A DNA stretch of 43,774 nucleotides from Iphinoe sp. HA4291-MV1 (GCA_019359415.1 JAHHHH010000066.1:1-43774); one strand, 5' to 3'; positions 24,830 through 33,885 are shown, counted from the stretch's first letter. Numbers and translations: made by a program. Notes: generated from the sequence alone by a model not told the origin.

Positions 24830-27283
24830 TTAGCCAAGATTTGCAAGTAACAGCTCTCGCTTCTGGGACTTGTTGACTCTTACTTGACCATCATCGTCCA
24901 CATCCACTATAGCTGTGTCGCCTTCTGCAATTTCTCCAGAGAGCATCGCCTCAGCCAAAGAATCTTCTAGGAGGCGCACAATTGCTCGACGTAAAGGTCT
25001 TGCACCGTAGCTAGGATTATAGCCTTCTTGCAACACACGCTCTTTGAAGCGATCGCTCACCTCCAGAGCAATTCCCTTCTCAGTTAAGCGGCTTGCGACT
25101 TCGCGCAACATTATATCAGCAATTTGCTTGACTTCATCTTTCTTGAGTTGGGTGAAGACGATAATCTCGTCAAGACGGTTGAGGAATTCTGGACGGAAGT
25201 GTACTTTGAGTTCTTCGTTCACCAGCGTTTTGATGCGGTTGTAACTCGCCTGGACTTCATCTTCAGCAAACTGGAAGCCCAAACCACCGCCACCTTTTTC
25301 AATCACCTTAGAACCAATGTTAGAAGTCATGATAATCAGCGTGTTTTTAAAGTCCACTGTTCGACCTTTCGCATCGGTGAGGCGACCGTCATCCAAGATT
25401 TGTAGTAGTATATTGAAGACATCGGGGTGCGCTTTTTCGATTTCGTCGAAGAGCACTACTGTGTAAGGTCTCCGACGTACGGCTTCGGTCAATTGTCCGC
25501 CTTCGTCGTATCCAACGAAACCAGGAGGCGAGCCAACGAGTTTGGAGACGGTATGGCGTTCCATGAATTCGGACATATCCAGACGAATCATCGCATCTTC
25601 GGAACCGAAGAAGTAAGAAGCCAATGCTTTCGTCAATTCTGTCTTACCAACTCCTGTAGGACCAGAGAAGATAAAGCTCGCAATGGGTCGATTGGGATTT
25701 TTTAACCCAACTCTAGCGCGACGGATGGATTTAGAAACTGCAGTCACTGCTTGCTCTTGACCGATGAGACGCTGGTGGAGAGTGTCTTCTAGGTGCAGCA
25801 GCATCTCAGATTCAGATTCAGTCAACTTGTTCACTGGGACACCAGTCCAGGAAGCCACAATCTGAGCAATATCTTCCTCATCTACAATTGCTGTATTGAC
25901 AGATTTATCTTCTTGTGTATCACGCAATTGAGTTTCGAATTCCAACTCTTTATCACGCAGTTGTCCAGCCTTATCAAAATTCTGAGCTTTGACAGCTTCC
26001 TGTTTTTCCTTGGTCACTTGCGCTAATTGACGCTTGAGTTCTCGATCAGCTGACTTGAGAGAGTTTCGCAGACGAACGCGGCTTCCTGCTTCATCAATCA
26101 AGTCAATAGCTTTATCCGGTAAGAAGCGATCGCTAATGTAGCGGTCTGACAATTGAGCTGCAGCAATAACAGCGGCATTAGAGATTTGGACTTTGTGATG
26201 CTGTTCGTAAGCAGAGCGCAAACCATATAATATCTCAATTGTTTCCTCAACCGATGGTTCACCAACCATAATCGGCTGGAAACGACGTTCTAGCGCGGCA
26301 TCACGCTCAATGTGTTGACGATACTCATCAAGGGTAGTTGCACCAATGCACTGGAGTTCACCCTTTGCCAATGCAGGCTTAAGGATGTTAGCTGCATCCA
26401 GACCACCTTCTGTACCACCAGCACCAACCAAAGTGTGAATTTCATCTATCACTAGGATGATATTACCCGCTGTACGGATTTCATCCATAATTTTCTTGAT
26501 GCGTTCTTCAAAATCGCCACGGAAGCGAGTACCAGCCACTAATGACCCCATGTCGAGGCTCATGACTTGCTTGTCTTGTAGAATGTCGGGGACATCTTGG
26601 TTTACAATGCGTTGAGCTAGACCTTCGGCGATCGCGGTTTTACCAACTCCTGGTTCCCCAATTAACACAGGATTATTCTTGGTGCGGCGTCCCAAAATCT
26701 GCACAGCACGCTCAATTTCCTTCTCGCGACCAACAACTGGGTCAAGACTGCCTTCTTGTGCTAGTTTGGTGAGATTTCTACCAAATTCCTCTAAAGTTAG
26801 GTTTTGGCTACGCCTTGAACTACCACCGCGACCAGCCCAAACAGATGTAGTGTCACCCAACTGACGAATAACCGCAGTGCGGACTTGCGACAAATCAAGC
26901 CCCAAGTTTTGCAGAACTTTAGCGGCGACACCTTCACCAGCTTCAGTCAATCCCAAGAGTAAATGTTCAGTACCTATATAATTGTGTCCCAGGCTGCGAG
27001 CTTCCTTAAACGATTGCTCGAACAGATTTTTTACCTTGGGGGTAAAAGGAATTTCTGGGGGTACAAAGCCAGAACCCCGACCAATAATTCTTTCTACTTC
27101 GCGACGTGCGTCTTTGAGGGTAACGCCCAAGTCGGTCAGCACTTTGGCAGCAATCCCTGTTCCTTCTCCCATCAGCCCTAGGAGAATTTGCTCCGTTCCT
27201 ACGAAGTTGTGTCCCAGGCGACGCGCCTCCTCCTGGGCTAACATAATGACTTTAATGGCTTCGGATGTGAAGTGTTCAAACAT
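24830..27283 (-). CDS. clpC: ClpC, AAA+ ATPase of the Clp protease
   Basis: An 817-residue Hsp100 unfoldase that feeds proteins to ClpP-type peptidases; essential in cyanobacteria and plastids. Order of parts: double Clp_N repeats ([28 protein letters not shown]), AAA domain 1 with Walker A G-E-P-G-V-G-K-T, a middle region with a UVR-like segment ([14 protein letters not shown]), AAA domain 2 with G-P-T-G-V-G-K-T and D-E-I-E-K-A-H, and the C-terminal small domain ([13 protein letters not shown]). Length is within the family range. A palindromic element lies just downstream. Confidence 0.97.
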   Translation of the reverse strand: MFEHFTSEAIKVIMLAQEEARRLGHNFVGTEQILLGLMGEGTGIAAKVLTDLGVTLKDARREVERIIGRGSGFVPPEIPFTPKVKNLFEQSFKEARSLGHNYIGTEHLLLGLTEAGEGVAAKVLQNLGLDLSQVRTAVIRQLGDTTSVWAGRGGSSRRSQNLTLEEFGRNLTKLAQEGSLDPVVGREKEIERAVQILGRRTKNNPVLIGEPGVGKTAIAEGLAQRIVNQDVPDILQDKQVMSLDMGSLVAGTRFRGDFEERIKKIMDEIRTAGNIILVIDEIHTLVGAGGTEGGLDAANILKPALAKGELQCIGATTLDEYRQHIERDAALERRFQPIMVGEPSVEETIEILYGLRSAYEQHHKVQISNAAVIAAAQLSDRYISDRFLPDKAIDLIDEAGSRVRLRNSLKSADRELKRQLAQVTKEKQEAVKAQNFDKAGQLRDKELEFETQLRDTQEDKSVNTAIVDEEDIAQIVASWTGVPVNKLTESESEMLLHLEDTLHQRLIGQEQAVTAVSKSIRRARVGLKNPNRPIASFIFSGPTGVGKTELTKALASYFFGSEDAMIRLDMSEFMERHTVSKLVGSPPGFVGYDEGGQLTEAVRRRPYTVVLFDEIEKAHPDVFNILLQILDDGRLTDAKGRTVDFKNTLIIMTSNIGSKVIEKGGGGLGFQFAEDEVQASYNRIKTLVNEELKVHFRPEFLNRLDEIIVFTQLKKDEVKQIADIMLREVASRLTEKGIALEVSDRFKERVLQEGYNPSYGARPLRRAIVRLLEDSLAEAMLSGEIAEGDTAIVDVDDDGQVRVNKSQKRELLLANLG

Positions 27284-27684
27284 ATCGGGTTCTTGCTCCC
27301 TTGCTGCTTGGGCTTTGGGTGATTTCAGTAGTATTGAGTTGGTGAGTTTTTTGAGGTTGGTGAGTATGAAGTGCTGGGTGCTAGGTAAATTCTACTTAGC
27401 ACTCGGTACTCATTACTCAGCACTAAGAAGTACTCATTGCTCATTGCTCATTACTTTTTAGTGATTCACCCTCACCTGAACTTTTGTGTACTTTCTTATG
27501 GACAATGTATCTTTATTAAAAGTCAACTGACAGTAGTGAGAGCCGTAAGAGTTTAGTTGTGTTAGCCGTCAATTGCTTCAGACAGCCAGATAGGCGGAGA
27601 ATGATGAGTAGTAAGTCGTTCGTAGTTAGTGGTACTTTTTTGACAACAAACAACTAATCACTCACGATTTCCAAATTATAGTCT
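27284..27684. other. Upstream region of clpC with heptamer-like repeats
   Basis: No gene. Around 27380-27455 the DNA is made of related short words (TAGCACT, CTCATTG, CTCATTACT), a degenerate STRR block. The remainder probably contains clpC promoters to the left and the DUF3288 promoter to the right. Confidence 0.45.
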
Positions 27685-27984
27685 ATGAATCTTATGAGTA
27701 AAGCAAATAAAGATCAACAGCATCCACTCTACAATCGCGATCGCCCCATCATTGAAAATTTACTGATTGGCGAGGCGACTGATTATAATTTAGCAGAACT
27801 CGCAAGATTGCGAATTCGCTATCAAGGTTTTCCTGGTGCGAGAGACATCCAGAGCAATTTGGATAAAATTTTACAGCAGTGGGGTTTGAGCGAAGCAGAA
27901 CTTTTTGAAAAAACACGCGCCTTACATAGCCGTGGGGGGATTTACAAAAGTCGCGGTAAAAAAGAAGAAGAAGATTGGAATTAG
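27685..27984 (+). CDS. DUF3288 family protein (intact copy)
   Basis: A 99-residue cyanobacterial DUF3288 protein: Q-H-P-L-Y-N-R-D-R, L-L-I-G-E-A-T-D-Y-N-L-A-E-L-A-R-L-R-I-R-Y-x-G-F-P-G-A-R-D-I, L-Q-Q-W-G-L-S-E-A-E-L-F-E-K-T-R. The function is unknown. The tail is a charged K-K-E-E-E-D-W-N. The ATG at 27694 is an alternative start. The two halves of a second, broken copy lie at 28153-28296 and 29237-29360. Confidence 0.85.
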   Translation: MNLMSKANKDQQHPLYNRDRPIIENLLIGEATDYNLAELARLRIRYQGFPGARDIQSNLDKILQQWGLSEAELFEKTRALHSRGGIYKSRGKKEEEDWN

Positions 27985-28152
27985 TGGAGAGCGTTTTTCA
28001 TCTATTTGAACCACAATCTTTCGTAGGGTTGCAAGGCATTCATTGGTGTCAACAATCACGTTCAAACCTTGTTCAACAGCGCAGGATGCGTGATTGAGCA
28101 TAGGCGCATAAGGGACTTCCAAATAAAAAAATACCGGTGCTACTACCTCAGT
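27985..28152 (-). other. Possible minus-strand coding remnant
   Basis: On the minus strand 28122-27990 reads MEVPYAPMLNHASCAVEQ, then GLNVIVDTNECLATLRK and IVVQIDEKR. This is protein-like, but the frame then runs into the DUF3288 gene in antisense. No family recognised. It may be a fragment of a deleted gene. Confidence 0.25.
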
Positions 28153-28296
28153 AATCGCGATCGCGTGATCGCCCCATGGAAAATTTACTTCTTCGACTGC
28201 CTATAATTTAGCAGAACTCGCGCTAATTGCGAATTCGCGCTTCAAGGCTTTCCTGGTGCAAGAAAGATCCAGAGTCATTTAGATAAAATTACAAGC
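28153..28296 (+). pseudogene. 5' half of a broken second DUF3288 gene
   Basis: These bases match the intact gene from about 27734 to 27870: the shared string ATAATTTAGCAGAACTCGC, then GCGAATTCGC and TCCTGGTGC. Several indels destroy the frame. Similarity stops just after TTAGATAAAATT (28279-28290). Confidence 0.8.
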
Positions 28297-28475
28297 TAGA
28301 GTAACGCGATCGCACCCACTGCCCGACAGTTGATTGAACTGGGATGAGTGAGTAAAAATACAGATAATAAAGCGAGAGAAAAATTAGCTTGGTGTTAGGT
28401 AAATATCTTAAAAGACAATATATCGAAAGATAGATAAAATATACTGAAAGAAAAAATAAGATGATTTCTCTATTG

Positions 28476-28481
28476 TATAAT
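28476..28481 (+). promoter_or_regulatory. -10 box before the first leader-peptide gene
   Basis: A perfect TATAAT 29 bases before the ATG at 28510, in AT-rich DNA. There is a GAGG at ~28493-28496. No clear -35. Confidence 0.4.
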
Positions 28482-28509
28482 TACTAACAAACGAGGTTGA
28501 AGAAAACAA

Positions 28510-28710
28510 ATGTCAATCAAAGATTTGCAGTGTAAAGAAAAGCTTGCTCCGCAGGGTGGGTTTGCGTTCGTTGACGGGGAACTCTCGGATGCAGATTTGC
28601 GGGCAGTGGCTGGTGGAGCTGGCAACGGAACGAATGGGAAACCAGCGGACGAAAGCGGATCATTTGGTTTTCTTGTGACGTTTGCGAGGCTGTTGGGTTT
28701 AATAGAGTAG
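28510..28710 (+). CDS. Double-glycine-leader precursor peptide 1 (bacteriocin/RiPP-like)
   Basis: A 66-residue peptide. The leader ends E-L-S-D-A-D-L-R-A-V-A-G-G, fitting the L-S-x-x-(E/D)-L-x-x-(V/I)-x-G-G rule for leaders cut by C39 peptidase/ABC exporters. The predicted core after Gly-Gly is 27-28 residues: polar A-G-N-G-T-N-G-K-P-A-D-E-S-G-S, then hydrophobic F-G-F-L-V-T-F-A-R-L-L-G-L-I-E. There is no Cys in the core, so lanthionine or disulfide rings are unlikely. No modification enzyme or exporter is in the window. A TATAAT box lies upstream and a strong terminator is at 28916-28959. Confidence 0.6.
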   Translation: MSIKDLQCKEKLAPQGGFAFVDGELSDADLRAVAGGAGNGTNGKPADESGSFGFLVTFARLLGLIE

Positions 28711-29160
28711 CAGTCGCAGTTTTTAAAACTAGTGTATTGAGTCCTCCTATCATATCCTGGTGGTGCGCATCAAATACATACGGTTAGTTTGTCTTGGATA
28801 AACTTCTCTACTACAGTAGCCACTTCGAGGCGTTCCGATATCTGGCACAACCCCCAAGGCAATGTCAGTTGACCAGGTAAGTGTTTTTTCTTGTCCTTTT
28901 TGATAACTATTAGACCAGCCAGCAGCTGACTTCCCCAGTAGGACTTGCTGGCTGTTTTTGGTTTTGGTTTATACTATAGCGATTATAATTACTGCGCCCT
29001 TGCAAATCGGATCTGTGTTTGTGTCACTACGATAAAGTTGTTAGTTGTTAGGTAGTTGCTGGTGAATGCGTTTCCAACAATTGCTGCAACGTGCTGACTT
29101 TATTGGCAGTTCGTTCATTTTCAAGACGGAGAAGAATAACGCTTAACTCCCGTAAAGCTA
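28711..29160. other. Gap after precursor peptide 1
   Basis: No coding gene supported. It holds the terminator at 28916-28959; the 28740-28960 segment could be a long 3' untranslated region or a small RNA. Confidence 0.35.
28916..28959 (+). terminator. Rho-independent terminator
   Basis: CAGCCAGCA (28916-28924) pairs with TGCTGGCTG (28946-28954), followed by TTTTT. It is 206 bases downstream of precursor gene 1, in the same direction. Confidence 0.75.
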
Positions 29161-29236
29161 CGCTTCATCTCCCCTAAGCGCGAACTCGGGGAGGGGCAGT
29201 TTTGGCACGAGACAAAACCGGGGTGGGATTGAAGCG
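29161..29236. repeat. Palindromic repeat sharing a core with the clpC-side element
   Basis: The ends CGCTTCA (29161-29167) and TGAAGCG (29230-29236) are inverted. The inside holds GGGGAGGGGCAGTTTTGGC ... ACAAAACCGGGGTGGG, nearly the same as the core at 24741-24785. It abuts the 3' half of the broken DUF3288 gene. Confidence 0.65.
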
Positions 29237-29360
29237 AACTTGATATTAGATAAGGTTTTACAGCAGTGGAGTCTGGTGGAAGCAGAACTTTTTGAGAAAA
29301 CACCGTTGTAAAGGTATTTACTTTAGTCGCTGTAAAAAAGAAGAAGAAGATTGGAATGAG
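29237..29360 (+). pseudogene. 3' half of a broken second DUF3288 gene
   Basis: Matches the intact gene from about 27863 to 27982: TTTTACAGCAGTGG, GAAGCAGAACTTTTTGA and AAAGAAGAAGAAGATTGGAA are shared. The frame is broken (TTGTAA after the ENCAP-like position, small deletions). The match begins at TTAGATAAGGTT, the same word at which the 5' half ends. Confidence 0.8.
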
Positions 29361-29525
29361 TACTGAGGTGGAGTTTGGTGAGTGAGAAAAATGAGAGTTA
29401 GACGGCAGCGGAGTAATTGACGGCGCTTAGTTCCACTTGCCACGTATTTTAGTTCTTGCAATCGGCTATTTTCATTGGGAACGTTTCAGGTATAGAATGT
29501 TTCTTGTTGAGTTCTGGAAAAAATA

Positions 29526-29759
29526 ATGAGCGGAAATTCATTGCAGAGTATAAGAGTAAGCGCGAAAGTGACTGCCCAAACGGAGAGTGAGTCATCGTCG
29601 AAACTCTCGGATGCCGAGTTAGAGTGGTTGGTTGGTGGTGCAGGAGGTGATGATATTACTGATACTTTAGCGCCTACTTTTATTGGAGTGGTTAGTGGAT
29701 TGTCAGGTAGCTTGGCAGTCTTAGCTAGCAAGCTTAAGGGAAATGGTGCTGGTGGGTAG
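29526..29759 (+). CDS. Double-glycine-leader precursor peptide 2 (bacteriocin/RiPP-like)
   Basis: A 77-residue peptide. The leader (Ser/Thr/Glu-rich) ends K-L-S-D-A-E-L-E-W-L-V-G-G, again a double-glycine motif. The predicted core of about 37 residues is A-G-G-D-D-I-T-D-T-L-A-P-T-F-I, then G-V-V-S-G-L-S-G-S-L-A-V-L, and an A-S-K-L-K-G-N-G-A-G-G tail: a Gly-rich amphipathic/hydrophobic helix like class II bacteriocins. No Cys. A GGAA lies 10 bases upstream of the ATG. The shared L-S-D-A-(D/E)-L motif suggests it and peptide 1 use the same exporter. Confidence 0.6.
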   Translation: MSGNSLQSIRVSAKVTAQTESESSSKLSDAELEWLVGGAGGDDITDTLAPTFIGVVSGLSGSLAVLASKLKGNGAGG

Positions 29760-29828
29760 TGAGGGGAGCGGCGGTGGGGGTGGCTGGTGTGGAGGAGAAC
29801 CCCTCCTATTTAGAATGAAACAACCCTG

Positions 29829-31454
29829 CTACTTCCCCTGCTCACGCTGCTCCCTCAATTTCCTCAAGAGGTTTTCTTGAGCTAAGGAGGGAGTTATCTG
29901 ACGACTAGTAGGTTGAGATTGTTTACTAGCACTCTTAGTCTCAACTGACTGTTGATAGTAACTTGAGGTAGAATTTGTCAAGGTAATAGCGGTAGGTTGA
30001 AATATTTTGTCAGCACTTTTAGCAGTAGTAGGTGAGAGATTGAACATCATCGGCTGTTGACGAGTGCTTGAGGTAGGAGAAGTCAAGGTAATGGCGGTAG
30101 GTTGAAACGTTTTATCAGCACTGTTAGCAGCAGTGAATGGGAGACTAAATGACATCTGCTGTTGGTTTGTATTGGGTGCGGAAATTGCAGTGTTAGAGTT
30201 GTGAGCAGCAGCTTTTACCGAATCTAGAGTATTAGCAATTTGCACTTGCTGCTGCATCTGCTGAGTGGAAGATACCAAGCTACTTAAACCATTAACCAGT
30301 TGCCGTAGATTTTGCCGAAAAGTTGGATCTCCGGTCAACTCATCCAAATCAGATGTAATCTTTTGGGTGTTCTCAAATGTCACTCGTGCAGAATCTAAAG
30401 TTTGTTGCAGAACCAACACGTTATTGGGATTGTTGAGGGAGTTGGAAACTTCGCGCAAATTAGCAGAAGCCTGCGCAGCATTTGCAGACAGAGTTTCTAA
30501 ATTTTTGATTAATTCTCCTTGGGTAACACGATTGACAGTAGGTGATAGGCTACTAACTGTCTTGCGCAGTTGGTTGCTAGTTTCGGTGATATTGTTTAAC
30601 GCTGCAACAAGTGAAGAGCGGTTGCTAGTGACCAGACTATCAAGATTATTAATCAGCTTACTGACTTGACTGGTCGTTAAACGAACATCTTTAGCGGTAG
30701 CACTAAATTGGTCTGCGGTATTACCGAGTTGATTCAAAGTTTTGGTAGTGGATGTACTGAGTTGAGTTGTTGCTTGTTGAACTGTATTGCTTGTAGTAGA
30801 AACAGTGTTCAGTTGTTGTTGAAAGCTTTTGCTTAAAACACTGAGATTGCGACTTAATTCAGCAACATTTGTTGCAGCAACACCAGTATTTTCCACAGCC
30901 TTATTGACGTTTCTATAGAATGTGGGATCACTGTATATAGTTGTCAATTGAGTTGTTGTGCGAATAAGTTCATCAAGACTGATGCCGATTTGACCTTTTA
31001 ACCGAGAACCATTACAAATGATAATTTCGCGGTTGCAATTTTTTTCTAACGGTTTGGCTACCACAATCCCAGAAGGTAGCTGCGTTTTTGGTGTGATGTC
31101 AATAATGCTTTCGCTAATGAGTCCGGACTGATTCGCTTCAACTGTAACATTGCTGGGAATGATGAGCTTGGGGTTAGTAATTTCAATTTCCACCTCAATG
31201 TTGTTTGGTCCTGGTCGAATAGCAGAAATATTGCCTACCTTCACACCACGATACCGAACCACCGCTCCTTTTTGCATACCGCCTGCATTAGCAAATTCAA
31301 CAAAAGCTTTGTATGAACTGCGAGCAGCATTGAATCTAGTTAACCACAAAATGATTAACCCAAATACTCCCAGTCCCAGCAGAAGCAACAACCCGACAGA
31401 ACCTTCTCGAAATGTTCGCGCAGACGCGAAGCGGTTTGTCAATAGACCTCGCAT
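29829..31454 (-). CDS. MCE/MlaD-family lipid-transport protein
   Basis: About 541 residues. One N-terminal membrane helix (G-L-L-L-L-L-G-L-G-V-F-G-L-I-I-L-W-L) is followed by a single MCE domain (F-V-E-F-A-N-A-G-G-M-Q-K-G-A-V-V-R-Y-R-G-V-K-V-G). A long helical region follows (~170-430) rich in Thr/Gln/Asn. MCE proteins form hexameric rings that carry lipids between membranes with an ABC ATPase/permease. The C-terminus has two ~36-residue repeats around S-A-D-K-x-F-Q-P-T-A-I-T-L-T. I take the ATG at 31454, which has GAGGA nine bases upstream; a GTG at 31469 adds five codons. The ATPase gene lies upstream in the same operon; no MlaE permease is in the window. Confidence 0.88.
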   Translation of the reverse strand: MRGLLTNRFASARTFREGSVGLLLLLGLGVFGLIILWLTRFNAARSSYKAFVEFANAGGMQKGAVVRYRGVKVGNISAIRPGPNNIEVEIEITNPKLIIPSNVTVEANQSGLISESIIDITPKTQLPSGIVVAKPLEKNCNREIIICNGSRLKGQIGISLDELIRTTTQLTTIYSDPTFYRNVNKAVENTGVAATNVAELSRNLSVLSKSFQQQLNTVSTTSNTVQQATTQLSTSTTKTLNQLGNTADQFSATAKDVRLTTSQVSKLINNLDSLVTSNRSSLVAALNNITETSNQLRKTVSSLSPTVNRVTQGELIKNLETLSANAAQASANLREVSNSLNNPNNVLVLQQTLDSARVTFENTQKITSDLDELTGDPTFRQNLRQLVNGLSSLVSSTQQMQQQVQIANTLDSVKAAAHNSNTAISAPNTNQQQMSFSLPFTAANSADKTFQPTAITLTSPTSSTRQQPMMFNLSPTTAKSADKIFQPTAITLTNSTSSYYQQSVETKSASKQSQPTSRQITPSLAQENLLRKLREQREQGK

Positions 31455-31469
31455 TTTAATTTTCCTCAC

Positions 31470-31541
31470 CTACGGATTTTAGATTTTAGATTTTAGATTG
31501 TAGATTTTGCTTCTATCTGAAATCCAAAATCCAAAATTATC
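31470..31541 (-). repeat. Degenerate heptamer repeat between Mla genes
   Basis: Repeats of ATTTTAG (31476-31505) followed by AATCCAAAATCC words: a short STRR-like block in the 72-base gap between the ATPase and MCE genes. Confidence 0.6.
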
Positions 31542-32324
31542 CTAACCAACAACCTGAATTGGTCCAGAAACACTTCCACTGACAAATTGTCGAATCAAAG
31601 GATGATCTGTAGTATCTATTTCACTAACATTACCTTGCCATTGCACTTTACCTTGGTAAAGAAACACCACCCTGTCAGCCGTGCGACGAATGGTGCTTTC
31701 TTGGTGAGTCACAATGGCGTAAGTGCTACAAGCTCCTTGCGTACATTGCAAATGTCGAATTAAATCTTCTATCACAGTGGAAGCAATTGGATCAAGTCCG
31801 GCTGTTGGTTCATCGTACAGTAAAACGTCCGGAGTGTCTTTGGGGTTATCGGGGTTAGACATAATTGCACGAGCAAAGCTGACTCGTTTTCGCATACCCC
31901 CAGAAAGTTCGGCTGGGTAGCGATCGCCTATTCTTGATAACCCCACCATCTCCAATTTTTCATTCACCAGTTCTCGAATCCGAGAACGCGGTAGTGTTGA
32001 GTGTTGATAAAGTGAAAAACCCACATTCTCCTCCACCGTTAGTGAATCAAATAACGCCGCCTGCTGAAACACCATACCAATACCAACCGGATCTGTACCA
32101 TCCTCAATCAACCCCTCTCGCCGCACCCCTCTGATATAAATTTCTCCAGAATCAGGAGCAATCAACCCAGCAACCACCCGTAAAATAGTTGATTTACCAG
32201 TACCACTAGGACCAATGATTCCTAATGCTTCTCCTCGGTAAATCACCAAGTCCACGTTATCTAAAACCTTATTGCTACCGAAGGATTTAGAAACGCCTTT
32301 GAGTTCAATCAACGGTTCACTCAT
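31542..32324 (-). CDS. ABC transporter ATPase, MlaF-type
   Basis: A 260-residue ABC ATPase. Walker A is G-P-S-G-T-G-K-S-T, the signature L-S-G-G-M-R-K-R-V-S-F-A-R-A-I and Walker B L-L-Y-D-E-P-T-A-G-L-D-P. The L-S-G-G-M-R-K-R variant and the MCE gene directly downstream mark it as the MlaF-type ATPase that powers lipid trafficking across the envelope. It is first of the two-gene unit. The insertion C-T-Q-G-A-C-S in the helix after Walker B is unusual but in a variable spot. Confidence 0.9.
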   Translation of the reverse strand: MSEPLIELKGVSKSFGSNKVLDNVDLVIYRGEALGIIGPSGTGKSTILRVVAGLIAPDSGEIYIRGVRREGLIEDGTDPVGIGMVFQQAALFDSLTVEENVGFSLYQHSTLPRSRIRELVNEKLEMVGLSRIGDRYPAELSGGMRKRVSFARAIMSNPDNPKDTPDVLLYDEPTAGLDPIASTVIEDLIRHLQCTQGACSTYAIVTHQESTIRRTADRVVFLYQGKVQWQGNVSEIDTTDHPLIRQFVSGSVSGPIQVVG

Positions 32325-32489
32325 TGTTCAGGAGTCAAAACTCAGGAGTCAAGAGTCAAAATAAGTTACCTCAAATTTTGCACCATAATGTTCGTCCGCC
32401 AAAAAAATAAACTTCTTGACTCAAAGTTCAAGTTCGTTAAAATTTACATCTTGTTTACATCTTGCACTACAATCAAGAACGCTATTTTT

Positions 32490-32553
32490 GTAGGGTGGGC
32501 ACTGCTCACCGAAACTGTAGACTCTTATTTTAACGTTGGTGTGCCCACCCTAC
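32490..32553. repeat. Palindromic repeat GTAGGGTGGGCA
   Basis: GTAGGGTGGGCA (32490-32501) and TGCCCACCCTAC (32542-32553) are perfect inverted repeats, with inner GCTCACC / GGTG. This is a MITE-like dispersed repeat of cyanobacterial type. It abuts the broken end of the oxidoreductase fragment. Confidence 0.7.
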
Positions 32554-32564
32554 GTTTATAGCAA

Positions 32565-32757
32565 CGCTAAGCTAACCCATGAAGAATTAGCAAAAATAAC
32601 GCCTCAAGGTGCAAAGGAATTCAAACGTTTTGAGGAACGCTTGTTACCATTATACGAGGCGATGAAAGGGATTCCTACCTTGGCTTTGCGGGTAGATTGG
32701 CGGGTGATTCCTGTGTTAATTGGACGTTATTTACCATCTTTGTTAGAGATGCAGTAG
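32565..32757 (+). pseudogene. FAD-dependent oxidoreductase (CrtO/phytoene-desaturase-like) fragment
   Basis: Residues read N-A-K-L-T-H-E-E-L-A-K-I-T-P-Q-G-A-K-E-F-K-R-F-E-E-R, then L-P-L-Y-E-A-M-K and I-P-V-L-I-G-R-Y-L-P-S-L-L-E-M-Q and a stop. The 'E-E-L-A-K-x-x-P-x-x-A-K' helix and following segment resemble an internal part of NAD(P)/FAD-dependent oxidoreductases of the CrtO group, which are ~500 residues. Only ~63 residues remain. Its left edge lies at the palindromic repeat. Confidence 0.45.
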
Positions 32758-33084
32758 CAGCGTCTGGTATTGTGTGCGAATACATTAGTATACATTGGTG
32801 AGGCGATCGCTCGTTTTTTGATAATGCTTCTTCTGTATGGTTACGGGTATTTACAGGTTATCTTGCTTTTTGAATGACAATCAATTTTTGGAATTTGGTG
32901 AGAGAACAGATTTTAATTATGAGACAATTGTTTAGCTTTAGACTGCAAATATAAATTTGCGTCATGTTGTTTGAGGCGATCGCTTCTCATTTTTTGTTGC
33001 TATTCTTGGTGCGATCTGCGCTTTGCACAGCAATGTATGTCCGGAGAACAGGCTCCTTCATGTGCACAGCGTCTCGTAGAGAAG
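32758..33084. other. Gap with no supported gene
   Basis: AT-rich DNA with two GCGATCGC octamers and a GC-richer patch at ~33010-33085. I see no coding or RNA feature. Confidence 0.35.
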
Positions 33085-33588
33085 CTATTGCTCGTTTGAT
33101 GTCTCTTCTGGACTGGGAGTTGTAGGTTCTTCAATTATCAAGGTGACTTTGTATTCTCCTGGTGCAATTTCATCATAATTATCAGTATCAAGTTGTGCTG
33201 TCAGTTTGCCATCTGATGTCACAGTAGCTTCTGCCTTAAAGGTTTTGATTGTCACTTCCTGCTCATTCTCTTCACCTGGAATCAATTCTTCAGAAATCAG
33301 ATTTACTGGTTCTTTAATGAGTAGAGTAACCAGATGTTCTCCTGGTAAAATATCAGAGGGAACAAGTGTAATTATCTGGCTGTTTGATATAACAGTAGCT
33401 TGTGCTTCCAGCCACCTCAGTGTCACATATCTCACACCCTCTTCGCTTGTGATTTTTACTATAGGCTTTCTATCTTTGGGATAGCGATTGTAATATTTTC
33501 CCCTCACGGCTCGACTCCAGTTTTTCTCTAGCATCTCTGAGTAGTCATCGAGCATTTCATCATCTTGGGAATTAAATACCTTGTTCAT
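33085..33588 (-). CDS. Hypothetical protein with an internal beta repeat
   Basis: 167 residues from the ATG at 33588 (a GTG at 33603 adds five codons). I do not recognise the family. The N-terminus is helical and mixed-charge (D-D-E-M-L-D-D-Y-S-E-M-L-E-K-N-W). It is followed by two similar ~55-residue units with matching pieces: A-Q-A-T-V-I-S-N ... I-L-P-G-E-H-L-V-T-L-L-I-K-E-P, and A-E-A-T-V-T-S-D ... I-A-P-G-E-Y-K-V-T-L-I-I-E-E-P. These look like duplicated beta-sandwich strands. No signal peptide. It is a single gene among repeats. Confidence 0.7.
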   Translation of the reverse strand: MNKVFNSQDDEMLDDYSEMLEKNWSRAVRGKYYNRYPKDRKPIVKITSEEGVRYVTLRWLEAQATVISNSQIITLVPSDILPGEHLVTLLIKEPVNLISEELIPGEENEQEVTIKTFKAEATVTSDGKLTAQLDTDNYDEIAPGEYKVTLIIEEPTTPSPEETSNEQ

Positions 33589-33695
33589 ATAATTTTCTTT
33601 CACTATTTGTCACAAGCCTAGCACTAATAATTCGAGTCTTGTCTCCTCTGTCTGTATGAATCACCAATAAGTAGGTCAACATAAATAAACTAAAA

Positions 33696-33731
33696 ACACA
33701 GATCCCCGACTTCTGAAAGAAGTCGGGGATC
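33696..33731. repeat. Hairpin repeat (GATCCCCGAC family), copy 3
   Basis: GATCCCCGACTTCT and AGAAGTCGGGGATC form a near-perfect stem. The loop differs from that of copies 1 and 2, and the flanking ACACA is on one side only. Confidence 0.75.
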
Positions 33732-33885
33732 TTACAACGTGCATGTTACGTTTAATTTAGTTGTTCTACTTAGCAGCCGTTGATTCTGAGAATAGCCTAT
33801 AGTTATAAAACGTAATTCTTCAATAGAGTGTTGCTCATCATCAAGAGTCATGCAGAATGCAATACTGCTCGGATAAGCAAAAATT

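Noticed and set aside
26982-27461. 159-codon antisense frame at the clpC start
   Set aside because: Mirror of the clpC N-terminal coding region running into its upstream repeats.
30265-30669. 134-codon antisense frame in the MCE gene
   Set aside because: Shadow of the Thr/Gln-rich coiled region of the MCE gene.
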